Assembly (NCBI GenBank): GCA_945285405.1
Contig: CALYQJ010000004.1
Location: forward strand, 54,929-118,928
DNA from: an uncultured Lactobacillaceae bacterium
GTDB taxonomy: Bacteria; Bacillota; Bacilli; Lactobacillales; Lactobacillaceae
Length of the DNA stretch: 64,000 nucleotides
Direction: 5' to 3'
Part shown: piece after piece, positions 36,385 through 46,456 of the stretch
How the letters are laid out: every line of letters begins with the position of its first letter
Numbering within the stretch: position 1 is the stretch's first letter
Program-made: the position numbers and the translations under genes
Notes under the pieces: generated by a model
What the model was told of the DNA's origin: nothing
Database searches by the model: none
What the model saw: only the letters and a program-made list of their open reading frames with translations

Positions 36385-37281
36385 TCATTGCCCTAAATAT
36401 TTTGTACTATAAAATTCCGATAAATATTGCTCAATAACTTTTTTCATTTTAACTACAGCTGGCGATTTTAAAGTTGTAGGATTAATAACTAAACATAAGG
36501 TACGATAAAAAGCTTCTTCAAAAGGATAAACATTAAATTCTCCTTGCATCCGTTTTAGAGCTAACTGCGGTAAAACTCCTAAACCTAATCCTGATTCTAC
36601 CATTGCTAAAATAGAAGGGTCATCAATCGAATAGCTCAAAGAATTTTGGGATACATGATAACGATCTAGTGCTCTTTTAGTATCACGATCATAATCAATT
36701 TGTTGCAAAATAAAAGTTTGTTGCGCCACATCAGCATCGGTAATTGATACGCGATTACTTGGAATGAAATTTTTAGGAGTAACGCAATAAATTTGATCAC
36801 GAATTAAAGGCTCAACAAATACTTCTTCAACCACTGGCAAAGAAGCAAAACCGATATCAATTTGCCCCTGTTTAACTCGATCCACAATTTGATTAAAACT
36901 ACCTTGAATTACAGTAATTGCAATTTGAGGAAATTGTTCTTTAAATTTACGGATAATACCAGGTAACCAATTTGTCGATACAGAAGAAAAAGCACCAATT
37001 CGAACCTTTCCTTGATTATTACCGTTAATATTACCAACAAGTTGTTGTAACTGATCTTCCAAATTTAAAATACTTTGAATTACTGGTAGCAATGCTTTAC
37101 CATCCTCGGTTAATTCAACGCCAGTCCGATTTCGAATTAGTAAAGGGAAACCGAAATCTTTTTCTAATTGATTAACGCTATGACTTACTGCACTTGGAGT
37201 CACATTTAAACTTTGTGATGCCCGAACAAATGTACCCTTACTAACTACAGTACTAAAAACCCGATAACTAAAATTAGTCAT
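36385..37281 (-). CDS. LysR family transcriptional regulator
   Basis: 298 residues. The winged helix-turn-helix is FVRASQSLNVTPSAVSHSVNQLEKDFG with LLIRNRTGVELTEDG, followed by the two-lobe effector-binding domain (GKVRIGAFSSVSTNWLPGII onwards). It is divergent from the aminotransferase gene with about 110 bases between, the usual layout in which a LysR protein controls its neighbour. The effector is unknown, perhaps an amino or keto acid. Confidence 0.9.
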   Translation of the reverse strand: MTNFSYRVFSTVVSKGTFVRASQSLNVTPSAVSHSVNQLEKDFGFPLLIRNRTGVELTEDGKALLPVIQSILNLEDQLQQLVGNINGNNQGKVRIGAFSSVSTNWLPGIIRKFKEQFPQIAITVIQGSFNQIVDRVKQGQIDIGFASLPVVEEVFVEPLIRDQIYCVTPKNFIPSNRVSITDADVAQQTFILQQIDYDRDTKRALDRYHVSQNSLSYSIDDPSILAMVESGLGLGVLPQLALKRMQGEFNVYPFEEAFYRTLCLVINPTTLKSPAVVKMKKVIEQYLSEFYSTKYLGQ

Positions 37282-37293
37282 AATCCCTCCTTT

Positions 37294-37324
37294 AAATGAA
37301 TTATATTCATCTTAAAATGAATTA
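37294..37324. promoter_or_regulatory. Candidate LysR operator
   Basis: A palindrome ATGAA-TTATA-TTCAT (37296-37310) is followed by a second AAATGAATTA (37315-37324), 21 bases after the first copy, two helical turns. Further on a TATAAT (37360-37365) lacks a good -35, as expected for an activator-dependent promoter. Confidence 0.55.
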
Positions 37325-37392
37325 GTTGAGTTTTACTTCATGGTTAAACGCCATTAAAATATAATTAATAAATTTTATGGAGCACAAAAATT

Positions 37393-38586
37393 ATGAATTT
37401 TTCTAGTCGTACTGATTTAACCATTAACTCTGGACTTAATGATATCTTTAAAACTCGTGATTCTGAAACTATTTCTTTCGCTGGTGGCTTGCCGGACACT
37501 GATTTATTTCCTCGTCAGGAATTAGCTGAGGCTCTTCAAAAAGTAATTACGAGTGATAACCCTCAAATTTTACAATACGCAGGTAAACAATTTCTGCCAT
37601 TACGTGAAAAATTAGCATCTAAAATGCAAAAGGAAGGACTTCTAACTCAACCCAGCGAAATTTTATTAACTCAAGGAGCTCAACAAGCACTTAGTCTCAT
37701 CGCTCAGTTATTAATTGATCCAGGAGACGGTTTAATAGTGGAAGGCCCAACTTATGTAGGCGCATTAGCTGCTTTTGATGCAGTAGAACCTAGTTTTTAT
37801 GAAATTCCCGTAGAAAACGATGGAATTAATTTAACTGTTTTAGAACATGTTCTAAAACATCATGAAGTAAAAATGATCTATACCATTCCTGATTTTCAAA
37901 ACCCTACTGGTACAGTAATGTCTGTAGCTAAAAGAAAGGCCTTGGTTAAATTAGCTAACCGATATGATGTAATGATCGTTGAGGACGGTGCTTATCGCGA
38001 TTTAAGATATTCAGGTACTCAACTACCTTTAATTAAACAATTTGATACGCAAAATCGAGTAATTTATGTAGGTAGTTTTAGTAAAATTCTAGCTCCTGGC
38101 ATACGCTTAGGTTGGTTAGTAACCAATACAAAAATTTTATCAGATCTTAATGCTTTAAAAAATAGTTGTGATATTGAAAGCAGTAGTTTAATTTTACAAG
38201 GGGTGAATCAATACCTTGAAGATAATGACTTAAATCAACACATTTCTGAAATTCACCGAGTTTATCGGCATAAAAAAGAGATAATGCATCAAGCTTTAAT
38301 TAATTATATGCCTGACTCTGTAAAATTTAATAACCCCGAAGGTGGTTTCTTTATCTGGCTTCAATTACCAAATGAATATGATATGAATCAATTTTTAAAT
38401 TCGTATTTACTTCCTAAACAAAATGTAACTTTAGTTCCTTCAAAGAATCTTTTTGCCTCTAAAAATATCCTAAACCAAGCGCGTCTTAATTTTACAGGAT
38501 CTACCGATCAACAAATTAATGATGGTATTAAACGATTAGGTGCAGGTTTAAAAGACTATTTAATGAAAAAAACAGTTTCCTGTTAA
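37393..38586 (+). CDS. PLP-dependent aminotransferase (class I/II, LysN/ARO8-like)
   Basis: A 397-residue fold-type I aminotransferase. It has SFAGGLPDTDLFP at the N-terminus, the TQGAQQALSLI PLP-phosphate region, IYTIPDFQNPTG, the EDGAYRDLRYSG segment and the Schiff-base lysine in GSFSKILAPGIRLGW. This pattern matches 2-aminoadipate/aromatic/branched-chain aminotransferases related to the MocR catalytic domain, but no GntR domain is present. Substrate is not determined. A GGAG site precedes the ATG. It is likely controlled by the divergent LysR regulator. Confidence 0.87.
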   Translation: MNFSSRTDLTINSGLNDIFKTRDSETISFAGGLPDTDLFPRQELAEALQKVITSDNPQILQYAGKQFLPLREKLASKMQKEGLLTQPSEILLTQGAQQALSLIAQLLIDPGDGLIVEGPTYVGALAAFDAVEPSFYEIPVENDGINLTVLEHVLKHHEVKMIYTIPDFQNPTGTVMSVAKRKALVKLANRYDVMIVEDGAYRDLRYSGTQLPLIKQFDTQNRVIYVGSFSKILAPGIRLGWLVTNTKILSDLNALKNSCDIESSSLILQGVNQYLEDNDLNQHISEIHRVYRHKKEIMHQALINYMPDSVKFNNPEGGFFIWLQLPNEYDMNQFLNSYLLPKQNVTLVPSKNLFASKNILNQARLNFTGSTDQQINDGIKRLGAGLKDYLMKKTVSC

Positions 38587-38604
38587 AAAATATCAATTGA
38601 TTTT

Positions 38605-38645
38605 AAAAGCTCAAGTATTTTTCAAAAAAACTTGAGCTTTTTTAA
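38605..38645 (+). terminator. Aminotransferase terminator
   Basis: AAAAGCTCAAGT / ACTTGAGCTTTT followed by TTTT. The remaining 190 bases before the permease gene are AT-rich and show nothing recognisable. Confidence 0.85.
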
Positions 38646-38837
38646 AATTAATATAACCTCACCTAAAAATTCAAAAATAAAATTTTAAAATTTAGTTCCT
38701 AATAAAATTATCTTCTAAACACTTATTTTTAGTTTTTTAGATTACTACCAATAATATTCAACTTTAATATGTATAAATTCTCAAATTTTAAATTAACTAC
38801 TAAATATTCGATCATCTTTTATAATTACAATTTAATT

Positions 38838-39629
38838 TTACTGTTGCACTTTTTTAGCAAGTAAAGTACCAAAAAATAAAATTGATTCAATTAGTGTAAT
38901 AAAAAATGTCACAGGAAGATTAGTCACATAAGTTAAGTATAAGCCCCCCCATGTTCCAATTAAGGCACAACATATACTAATCACAATTAATTCAAAGAAA
39001 TTACGTCCCCAATAAAATGCAATTGCTGCTGGTAAAGTTAATAAAACAAAGATTAATAAAGCACCAACCATCTGAGCTGCAACACTAGCTGTAAAAGCAG
39101 TCATGATTAAAAAAATTAATGAAATGACATAAGAATTAAGACTAGAATAACGAGAACCAACTGGATCAAAAGAATCATATTTTAATGGTCGAAATAGTAA
39201 AATTATAGTTACTAAAACAAGTCCGGCAACGATCATGATTTGCTGAACATTTTCTTTAGTAATCGCAGTAATACTCCCAAACATTAAACTAGTTGCATAA
39301 CTGGCATTCCCTTGAGCCAAAGTTAAAAATAAAGCTCCTGATCCCATAAATAATGCTGAAATTACACTTACTAAAGAATCATTAGAAGAAAATTTATTAG
39401 CACCTACACTAGTTAAAACAGCTGCTAAACTTGTAAAAATTAACATTCCGGTAATTGGTGGTAATCCCGCAAATATTCCAAAAGCAGCTCCAGAAAAGCC
39501 AATCTCAGAAATAACATGCGTTAAAAAGGGTAATTTACGAATTAAAACAAAAATACTCATTACTCCACAAACTACTGCAATTAAAGTTCCTGCAACAAAA
39601 GCATTTAACATAAATTCAGAATTCAACAT
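38838..39629 (-). CDS. Metal ABC transporter permease (ZnuB/MntB type)
   Basis: A 263-residue ABC-3 family permease with about eight hydrophobic segments. Motifs: FVLIRKLPFLTHVISEIGFSGAAFG near the N-terminus and VGALLIFVLLTLPAAIAFYWGRN near residue 190. It overlaps the ATPase gene by 14 bases. Together they form the membrane part of a zinc or manganese importer whose binding protein is probably the one at 33 kb. Confidence 0.87.
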   Translation of the reverse strand: MLNSEFMLNAFVAGTLIAVVCGVMSIFVLIRKLPFLTHVISEIGFSGAAFGIFAGLPPITGMLIFTSLAAVLTSVGANKFSSNDSLVSVISALFMGSGALFLTLAQGNASYATSLMFGSITAITKENVQQIMIVAGLVLVTIILLFRPLKYDSFDPVGSRYSSLNSYVISLIFLIMTAFTASVAAQMVGALLIFVLLTLPAAIAFYWGRNFFELIVISICCALIGTWGGLYLTYVTNLPVTFFITLIESILFFGTLLAKKVQQ

Positions 39630-40311
39630 TGTTTTTCTCCACTAAAGTTTGATCACCAACAGCAAACGTTGCATCTCCATTTAATTGTAATATTTTGGTA
39701 CTATTTTTTCGTACCACATCCGGATCATGAGAAACTAAAACAATAGCAACGTGATCTTTGACTTGTAAATTTTTTAAAATTTCTACTACTTCATTTTTAG
39801 AACGTTCATCTAAACCATTGGTTGGTTCATCAAGAATTATCATTTTAGGTTTAGTAATTAATGCTTGAGCAATATAAGCTCGCTGTTTTTCTCCTCCGGA
39901 AGAGCTATATAATAAATTATCAGATTTTTCAGTTAAGCGAACTTTTTTCAAAGCTGCTTGAATCTTTTCTTTATCTTTTCGAGTTAACCAAGGAATTAAA
40001 TTATCATAAAGACGTAAACCAACAAAGCTAAAAATATTCAAAGGATAATCTTCAGCAATATTACGCGTTTGGGGAACAAATCCAATTTGTTTTGGACCAA
40101 AATTAGTTCCAATATATGTAACTTTTCCTCCTTTAGGAGTTAATTTCTTCATTAATAAATGTAAAAAAGTACTTTTACCGGTACCGTTAGGTCCAATAAT
40201 TGAAAGAAAATCTCCTTTGTCAATCGTCATATTTAAGTTCTTAAACAGAAGACGTTGATCAAAGCCCATAGTTAAATTCGTAATTTCAATTAAAGTTTTA
40301 TTTTTTGTCAT
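39616..40311 (-). CDS. Metal ABC transporter ATPase (ZnuC/MntA type)
   Basis: A 231-residue ATPase. Walker A is GPNGTGKST, the signature YSSSGGEKQR, Walker B MIILDEPTNGLD, and the switch His in LVSHD. The sequence and its partner point to the Zn/Mn class. No ribosome-binding site precedes the ATG; instead TAGAAT lies six bases upstream, so the message may be leaderless, although no convincing -35 is visible. Confidence 0.88.
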   Translation of the reverse strand: MTKNKTLIEITNLTMGFDQRLLFKNLNMTIDKGDFLSIIGPNGTGKSTFLHLLMKKLTPKGGKVTYIGTNFGPKQIGFVPQTRNIAEDYPLNIFSFVGLRLYDNLIPWLTRKDKEKIQAALKKVRLTEKSDNLLYSSSGGEKQRAYIAQALITKPKMIILDEPTNGLDERSKNEVVEILKNLQVKDHVAIVLVSHDPDVVRKNSTKILQLNGDATFAVGDQTLVEKNNVEF

Positions 40312-40377
40312 AAAACTATTCTATCAAAAAAAACTCATTATTTATTAGTATTTCTATTTTTACACTTGAACACAAAA

Positions 40378-40395
40378 AAAGGCCTATAGGCCTTT
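40378..40395 (-). terminator. fusA/str operon terminator
   Basis: AAAGGCCTATAGGCCTTT palindrome followed on minus by a T-run, 25 bases after the fusA stop. No tuf gene follows, so the str operon ends with fusA here. Confidence 0.88.
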
Positions 40396-40419
40396 CTTTA
40401 TTTATTAACTAATTTGGGA

Positions 40420-42522
40420 TTATTCTTCGTCTAAAGAATTACCACCATTTTTCTTAATAATCTCAGCTTGAATAGATTTTGGAACTGGTTCGTAATGATC
40501 AAAAGTCATTGTGAAGGTCCCACGACCTTGAGTTGCAGAACGTAAAGTTGTCGCATAACCAAACATTTCAGCTAAAGGAACAAATCCATTGACAACTTGA
40601 GCATTACCTCTAGCTTCCATTCCTTCAACTCGACCACGACGTGCAGTAATCTGTCCCATAATATCACCTAAGTATTCTTCTGGAACAATTACTTCAACTT
40701 TCATAATTGGCTCCAAAATTACGGCACCGGCTTTTTTAGCAGCTTCATGTAAAGAGATTGAAGCCGCTACTTTGAAGGCTGCTTCTGAAGAGTCAACTTC
40801 ATGATAAGAGCCATCATAAAGTTTAGCTTTGACATCAATTAATGGATATCCTGCTAAAACTCCATTAGCCATTGCTTCCTTTAATCCCGCTTCTACTGCT
40901 GGAATATATTCTCTTGGAACAACTCCTCCAACAATAGCATTTTCAAATTCAAAACCTTTGCCTTCTTCATTAGGTGTATATTCAATATAAACATCACCAT
41001 ATTGCCCTTTACCACCGCTTTGACGAACAAATTTTCCTTGTGCTGAAGCCTGTTTAGTAAAGGTTTCGCGATAAGCAACTTGGGGTTCACCCACTTTTGC
41101 GGCAACTTTAAATTCTCGCCGCATTCTTTCAACCATGATATCCAAATGTAACTCACCCATACCAGCAATTAAAGTCTGGCCAGTTTCTGGATTAGTTTCC
41201 GCTTTGAAGGTTGGATCTTCCTCTGCCAACTTTTGTAAAGCAACATCTAATTTATCACGATCTTCTTTAGAATCAGGTTCAATTGAAACTTGAATTACAG
41301 GATCTGGAAATACCATTGATTCCAAAATCAGTGGATGATTAACATCAGTTAATGAATCTCCAGTTGTAGTGTTTTTCAACCCAATTGCTGCGGCAATATC
41401 TCCCGAAAAGACTTCCGGAATTTCAGTTCGGTGATTAGCATGCATTTGTAATAAACGACCAACTCGTTCACGAGAATCTTTAGTTGCATTTAAAACATAA
41501 GAACCTGAAGGTAATGAACCAGTATAAACCCGAATATAAGTTAAACGACCAACAAAAGGATCAGTTGCAATTTTAAATGCTAAAGCAGCAAAAGGTTGAT
41601 CATCACCAGCTGTTAATTCTACTTCTTCATCAGTCTTAGGATCGTGAGCAACGTAAGGTTTAACTTCAAGTGGAGAAGGCAAATAATCAATAACAGCGTC
41701 CAAAAGCATTTGAACCCCTTTATTCTTAAATGCCGAACCAACTAAAACTGGGAAGAATTTTAAATCAATAGTTGCTCGACGAATACCAGCTTTTAACTCA
41801 TCAATTGAAATATCTTCTCCATTAAGATATTTTTCCATGATATCATCATCGACATCAGCAACTGCCTCAACTAATTCATCATGCATCTTTTGAGCTTTAT
41901 CTTTATACTCAGCTGGGATTTCCACAGTATCCCATTTATCACCAATTTCATCAACATCATAAACATAAGCTTTCATATTAACTAAATCTATAATTCCAGT
42001 AAAGTTATCTTCAGCACCAATTGGAATTTGAATAGCATGAGCATTAGCTTGTAACCGTTCATGAATAGTCTGAACTGAATAATCAAAATCTGCTCCAATT
42101 TTATCCATTTTATTTACAAAAACAATATTAGGAACATTATAATTAGCAGCTTGACGCCAGACATTTTCTGTTTGAGGTTCTACTCCTGATTGAGCATCTA
42201 AAACAGTAATTACACCATCAAGAACTCGTAAAGAACGTTCAACTTCAATTGTGAAATCGACGTGCCCAGGGGTATCAATAATGTTAATTCGATAATCTTT
42301 CCATTGAGCAGTTGTTGCCGCAGAAGTGATTGTAATTCCACGCTCTTGCTCTTCTTCCATCCAGTCCATTTGGGAAGCCCCTTCATGAGTTTCACCAATT
42401 TTATGAATTTTACCAGTATAGAAAAGAATACGTTCAGTAGTAGTAGTTTTTCCTGCATCGATATGGGCCATAATACCGATATTTCTTGTTTTATCGAGTG
42501 GAAATTCTCGTTTTTCGGCCAT
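40420..42522 (-). CDS. fusA: Elongation factor G
   Basis: A 700-residue translocase GTPase. G1 is [10 protein letters not shown]3 DTPGHVDFT and G4 NKMDKIGAD. The domain IV loop region and C-terminal domain V are complete. It belongs to the str operon, after rpsG. A GAGGA site lies 11 bases before the ATG. Length and sequence match the housekeeping EF-G, not a tetracycline-protection or LepA paralog. Confidence 0.98.
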   Translation of the reverse strand: MAEKREFPLDKTRNIGIMAHIDAGKTTTTERILFYTGKIHKIGETHEGASQMDWMEEEQERGITITSAATTAQWKDYRINIIDTPGHVDFTIEVERSLRVLDGVITVLDAQSGVEPQTENVWRQAANYNVPNIVFVNKMDKIGADFDYSVQTIHERLQANAHAIQIPIGAEDNFTGIIDLVNMKAYVYDVDEIGDKWDTVEIPAEYKDKAQKMHDELVEAVADVDDDIMEKYLNGEDISIDELKAGIRRATIDLKFFPVLVGSAFKNKGVQMLLDAVIDYLPSPLEVKPYVAHDPKTDEEVELTAGDDQPFAALAFKIATDPFVGRLTYIRVYTGSLPSGSYVLNATKDSRERVGRLLQMHANHRTEIPEVFSGDIAAAIGLKNTTTGDSLTDVNHPLILESMVFPDPVIQVSIEPDSKEDRDKLDVALQKLAEEDPTFKAETNPETGQTLIAGMGELHLDIMVERMRREFKVAAKVGEPQVAYRETFTKQASAQGKFVRQSGGKGQYGDVYIEYTPNEEGKGFEFENAIVGGVVPREYIPAVEAGLKEAMANGVLAGYPLIDVKAKLYDGSYHEVDSSEAAFKVAASISLHEAAKKAGAVILEPIMKVEVIVPEEYLGDIMGQITARRGRVEGMEARGNAQVVNGFVPLAEMFGYATTLRSATQGRGTFTMTFDHYEPVPKSIQAEIIKKNGGNSLDEE

Positions 42523-42630
42523 TATTCTTTAAATCCTCATTTCCTTCATAACAAATACAACCTGATTACCTAGCTATAGAGTAACCTGATTGCCCTAAAC
42601 AGTAATAAATATTGATTAATTTTGACCAAA

Positions 42631-43101
42631 TTACCAGCGATATTGTGCAAAAGCCCGATTGGCTTCAGCCATACGATGAGTATCTTCGCGTTTTTTAACA
42701 GATGCCCCCGTATTATTAGCAGCATCCATGATTTCATGGGCTAACTTTTCTTCCATTGAACGTTCATTGCGTAAACGTGAATATTGAACAATCCAGCGAA
42801 GTGCCAAAGTAGTTCTTCTTTCAGGTCTAACTTCGATTGGAACCTGGTAATTAGATCCGCCAATTCGACGAGCTTTAACCTCTAAAACTGGCATAACATT
42901 ATTCATCGCATCTTGAAATACTTCTAATGGATCTTTTTTAGTTTGTTCACGAATAATATCAAAAGCATGATAAAGGATATTTTGAGCCTTTCCCCGTTTG
43001 CCATCTTTCATCATATGATTAATCAAGCGTGAAACTAATTTTGAATTATAAATCGGATCTGCTAATATATCCTGCTTAACAATGGTGCCTTTTCTTGGCA
43101 T
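42631..43101 (-). CDS. rpsG: 30S ribosomal protein S7
   Basis: A 156-residue S7, which nucleates assembly of the 30S head. [35 protein letters not shown] and the C-terminal NRAFAQYRW are all family features. It lies between rpsL and fusA. Confidence 0.98.
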   Translation of the reverse strand: MPRKGTIVKQDILADPIYNSKLVSRLINHMMKDGKRGKAQNILYHAFDIIREQTKKDPLEVFQDAMNNVMPVLEVKARRIGGSNYQVPIEVRPERRTTLALRWIVQYSRLRNERSMEEKLAHEIMDAANNTGASVKKREDTHRMAEANRAFAQYRW

Positions 43102-43132
43102 TCTATCTAACTCCTATCTCACAAAATTTTAT

Positions 43133-43546
43133 TTATTTTTTTGGACGCTTAGTGCCGTATTTTGAACGACCTTGTTTTCGATCTGTAACTCCAGCAGTAT
43201 CAAGAGTTCCCCGTACAATATGATAACGTACCCCAGGTAAATCCTTAACACGACCGCCACGAATTAAAACAACACTATGTTCCTGCAAATTGTGACCAAT
43301 TCCTGGAATATAAGCTGTAACTTCAATCAAATTTGATAAACGAACACGAGCATATTTTCGTAAAGCTGAGTTTGGCTTTTTCGGTGTCATAGTACCTACA
43401 CGAGTAGCAACTCCTCTTTTTTGTGGTGCAGGATTATTTGTTAAATTCTTAGTCATACTGTTATAGCCAAAATTCAAAGCTGGTGATTTTGATTTACTAG
43501 TCTTTGATTTACGACCTTTACGTACTAATTGATTTATTGTTGGCAT
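43133..43546 (-). CDS. rpsL: 30S ribosomal protein S12
   Basis: A 137-residue S12, part of the decoding centre. [15 protein letters not shown] opens it. The streptomycin-related sites are [13 protein letters not shown] and [21 protein letters not shown], with the usual Lys in PKKPN. First gene of the str operon. Confidence 0.98.
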   Translation of the reverse strand: MPTINQLVRKGRKSKTSKSKSPALNFGYNSMTKNLTNNPAPQKRGVATRVGTMTPKKPNSALRKYARVRLSNLIEVTAYIPGIGHNLQEHSVVLIRGGRVKDLPGVRYHIVRGTLDTAGVTDRKQGRSKYGTKRPKK

Positions 43547-43634
43547 TAAATATTTAAATTTCCCTTTCTAATTTTCTTGGTACACGCATCCAGGCGTTTT
43601 GTTTTTTCGACAATATCCTAAAAACACTCATGAA

Positions 43635-43663
43635 ATTGTATATTTCTTTAGTAAACTTGTCAA
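43635..43663 (-). promoter_or_regulatory. str operon promoter
   Basis: On minus a perfect TTGACA, a 17-base spacer and TACAAT, about 90 bases before the rpsL start. The leader between has no clear terminator. Confidence 0.88.
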
Positions 43664-43772
43664 TACTTTTGTTCTAATTTTAAATTCATTATGGCATTCT
43701 TACGACTTTATTTTACGATTTTGGATTAAATCTGATATACTCAAATTATTAAGATGTAGGGGGCAGAAAATA

Positions 43773-43958
43773 TTGGAAGATGTATCACCTATTGTAGAAA
43801 AAATTATTCAATTTGAAAAAGATCATAATATGACTGATAGTGATCTAGCTTTTGCTAGTCATATTTCAGTCGAACATATCCACGCAATTAAAGCTGGTAT
43901 TGGTCATATTGAACCAGAAATTTTAAATGATCTACAAAATTTTTTTGCAGCCAATTAA
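43773..43958 (+). CDS. Small helix-turn-helix-like protein (61 residues)
   Basis: The ORF track starts at 43599, inside the str promoter region. I use TTG at 43773 because a GGGGG-containing site precedes it and an extended -10 (TGATATACT, 43733-43741) lies upstream. The resulting protein (EDVSPIVEKIIQFEKDHNM, then SDLAFASHISVEHIHAIKAG) looks like a small XRE-type helix-turn-helix, similar in layout to the LBP_cg2779 family of lactobacilli as I remember it. Function unknown. Monocistronic, with its own terminator. Confidence 0.7.
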   Translation: MEDVSPIVEKIIQFEKDHNMTDSDLAFASHISVEHIHAIKAGIGHIEPEILNDLQNFFAAN

Positions 43959-43985
43959 AATAATGCAATAAAAAATAAATAAATT

Positions 43986-44030
43986 AAGCAAAACAAAATT
44001 TTCGACAACGAAAAAATGTTTTGCTTTTTT
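43986..44030 (+). terminator. Terminator of the small HTH gene
   Basis: AAGCAAAACA / TGTTTTGCTT, with an inner TTTTCG/CGAAAA pairing, followed by T-run. Confidence 0.8.
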
Positions 44031-44315
44031 AATAGCTAAAAAATTTAAAATTTAACTTTTATAAACGTCAAAAAAATGATCAATAATTATGCCATAATAA
44101 ATCTATAAAAGTAAATATAATAATGGATTTATATTTTAACAAGTAATGCACTTATCTTTACTCAGCTTATTAACTAAATCTAAGTAAACTAAAAGTTCAA
44201 TTTTGCTAAATTAAATATAAAGTTTTTATAAAAATTAACTGCTTAATTTTAAGCCCAGAGTTATTTCAATTAAAGTTCAAATTTCCATAAATACTTCTGT
44301 TAAAAATAATTTTTT
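44031..44315. other. Gene-free AT-rich stretch
   Basis: Together with the preceding terminator this gap is about 357 bases. It holds no ORF, tRNA-like fold or clear repeat that I can see. It ends at the stop of the U32 peptidase-like gene, for which no strong terminator is visible. Confidence 0.6.
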
Positions 44316-45527
44316 CTATACGCTTATCTGTGCTACTTTTTTCTTTCTGATCATCGTCTCTTGTGGTAATACCTGATCACACTTAATGGAGCAAATCATC
44401 ATTGCGTGATTAGCTCGCTCAATTTTATTGCCATCTTCATCACGTAAATCTACAACTTTAGTAAAATAATGGAAAAAATGGGGCCCATAAAATTCTAATT
44501 CGTCTCCCTCGGAAAAATTATTTCTTTCTTGAATAATTATACGTCCGGATTCTTGCCCCTTTACTTCACCAATAAATTCATATCCCAATTCAGGCTTTTT
44601 ATGCGAAAATAATTCATCATTTTTTGTAGGTTTACCATTAAAGAAACCAAAAGACATTCTACGTTGAGAAATTTTAGCTAGTTCTTCAATCCAGGAGGGA
44701 TTAAATTGAAAATTATCAGGATCAGCACAATAAGTATCTACAGCATTTCGATAAACATTAGCAACGGTGGAAACATAATGAATAGTTTTCATTCTTCCTT
44801 CAATCTTTAAACTATCAACCCCAGTACTAATCATTTCTCCTATTTCCGGAATCAAACTCATATCAACTGCTGACATTGTGAAAAGATCTTTCCCATTTAA
44901 AGAATTACCATCCGCATCCATTAAGTTATAAAGAAAGCGGCAATTCTGAGCACATCCGCCACGATTGGCATCACGATTATTCATATAATTACTCATTACA
45001 CAGCGACCAGAGTAACTTATGCACATTGCTCCTTGAATAAAAGCTTCAATTTCGACATCTGTATGAGCTTTAATTTCCTTAATTTCCTGTTGAGAAGTTT
45101 CTCGACCTAAAACAATTCGCTCTAATCCATGTTTTGCCCAAAAATTAACAGCTTCATAGTTTACAGCAGAAGCTTGCGTAGATAAATGAACGGGTAATCT
45201 AGGAACTTTTGTTAAAACTGCACTAATAATTGCCGGATCAGAAACAATCAAGGCATCAACTCCAGAATCTCTTACAGCAGTCAAATAATCAACGACACCG
45301 TTTAAATCATTTTCATGACAAACAATATTAGCCGCTAGATAAACTTTCGCACGGCGTTCATGAGCATAAGCAACACCTTCTTGCATATCTAATAATGTAA
45401 AATTACTTGCTCGAGAGCGTAAGCCCAATTGTTCACCACCAATATAGACTGCATCTGCACCATAATCGATCGCTATTCTTAATTTTTCTGGTGTTCCTGC
45501 AGGTACTAATACTTCTGGCTTTTTCAC
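44316..45527 (-). CDS. U32 family protein, tRNA hydroxylation subunit (YrrO/TrhP2-like)
   Basis: 403 residues. The U32 signature is EAFIQGAMCISYSGRCVMSN, with further cysteines in GGCAQNCRF for an iron-sulfur cluster. In Bacillus the YrrN/YrrO pair (TrhP1/TrhP2) is required for prephenate-dependent 5-hydroxylation of U34 in tRNAs. The older label collagenase-like peptidase is unlikely to reflect the function. GTG start overlapping the stop of the partner gene (TAGTG). Confidence 0.88.
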   Translation of the reverse strand: MKKPEVLVPAGTPEKLRIAIDYGADAVYIGGEQLGLRSRASNFTLLDMQEGVAYAHERRAKVYLAANIVCHENDLNGVVDYLTAVRDSGVDALIVSDPAIISAVLTKVPRLPVHLSTQASAVNYEAVNFWAKHGLERIVLGRETSQQEIKEIKAHTDVEIEAFIQGAMCISYSGRCVMSNYMNNRDANRGGCAQNCRFLYNLMDADGNSLNGKDLFTMSAVDMSLIPEIGEMISTGVDSLKIEGRMKTIHYVSTVANVYRNAVDTYCADPDNFQFNPSWIEELAKISQRRMSFGFFNGKPTKNDELFSHKKPELGYEFIGEVKGQESGRIIIQERNNFSEGDELEFYGPHFFHYFTKVVDLRDEDGNKIERANHAMMICSIKCDQVLPQETMIRKKKVAQISV

Positions 45528-46456
45528 TATTTAATATCCCCCATTTGATAATCATAAAAACCTGTTGAATAATGACGATCAGCTGGTAATTTAACTTTTA
45601 AACTATTTATAACATGATTCCATGAAGCACTGTTAAAGTTTAACAACACTTGACGCGCTTGATTAAATTCTTTAAGAATATCATTCCAATTCTTTCCTTG
45701 ATAAAATAAACCATCAAAAGTAAAATTACGGATACCTAAATCATACAATTCAGGCATTTTAGCAATTAGATTTAAATCTTCTGGAGCAAACATATGAGTA
45801 CCATTGTGATCTTCAAACATGGTATATCTTGCTTTTGGTTTTTGAGGTAAAGCTAGCTGATAAACCTTTTTTTGAGCATATGCTTTAGTGTTACCAACAT
45901 AATCAAGGTAATTATAGATCAGATTTCGTCCCGATTGCTGAATTGAAATTGGACCAAATAATTGAATAATAGGTGTTACTCTTAAATTAGGTATCAATTC
46001 CTTTAATTCAACATATGGCAACTCGCGAGCCAAACGTACAAATGATGCACCTTCATTGCCCCAAAAATTCATCATACCTGAATTAGTATCCAAAACTTCA
46101 CCAAAATAGATAAACTTTTGTTGTGGAAAATTATTTTGTAAAATATTTACCGCACCAGCATCTCCGACCATAATATAATCAACTTTTGCTTGAACCAATT
46201 GTCGTAAATATTCGCGATATTCCGGAAGTTGATCATTATGCAAAATAGCATTAGCTGCAACAATAATTTTCTTACCCTTTTGTCGTGCTAATTCTAAGAG
46301 ATCCTTAATTTCTGGTAAGTCAAAATCTGTTGGTAAACGCAATCCAAAATAGTTATTTCCAACAATTAATGCATCCATACCTAAATCAAAAAGAGTACCT
46401 ACAAATTTTTTTGCAGGTACTGTAGTAGAAAAGTAGATAGTTGAATCTAAACTCAA
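45527..46456 (-). CDS. U32 family protein, small partner (YrrN/TrhP1-like)
   Basis: 309 residues, a shorter U32 family paralog without the full cysteine signature, always paired with the larger one. It contains DALIVGNNYFGLRLP near the N-terminus, VGDAGAVNILQNNFP and a C-terminal FDGLFYQGKNW. The start is TTG, overlapping the clpC TGA (TTGA), so it is translationally coupled to clpC. Confidence 0.85.
   Translation of the reverse strand: MSLDSTIYFSTTVPAKKFVGTLFDLGMDALIVGNNYFGLRLPTDFDLPEIKDLLELARQKGKKIIVAANAILHNDQLPEYREYLRQLVQAKVDYIMVGDAGAVNILQNNFPQQKFIYFGEVLDTNSGMMNFWGNEGASFVRLARELPYVELKELIPNLRVTPIIQLFGPISIQQSGRNLIYNYLDYVGNTKAYAQKKVYQLALPQKPKARYTMFEDHNGTHMFAPEDLNLIAKMPELYDLGIRNFTFDGLFYQGKNWNDILKEFNQARQVLLNFNSASWNHVINSLKVKLPADRHYSTGFYDYQMGDIK

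Noticed and set aside
43599-43772. 58-residue extension of the small HTH protein
   Set aside because: It overlaps the str promoter on the other strand and the gene's own -10; a TTG with a ribosome-binding site gives a compact protein.
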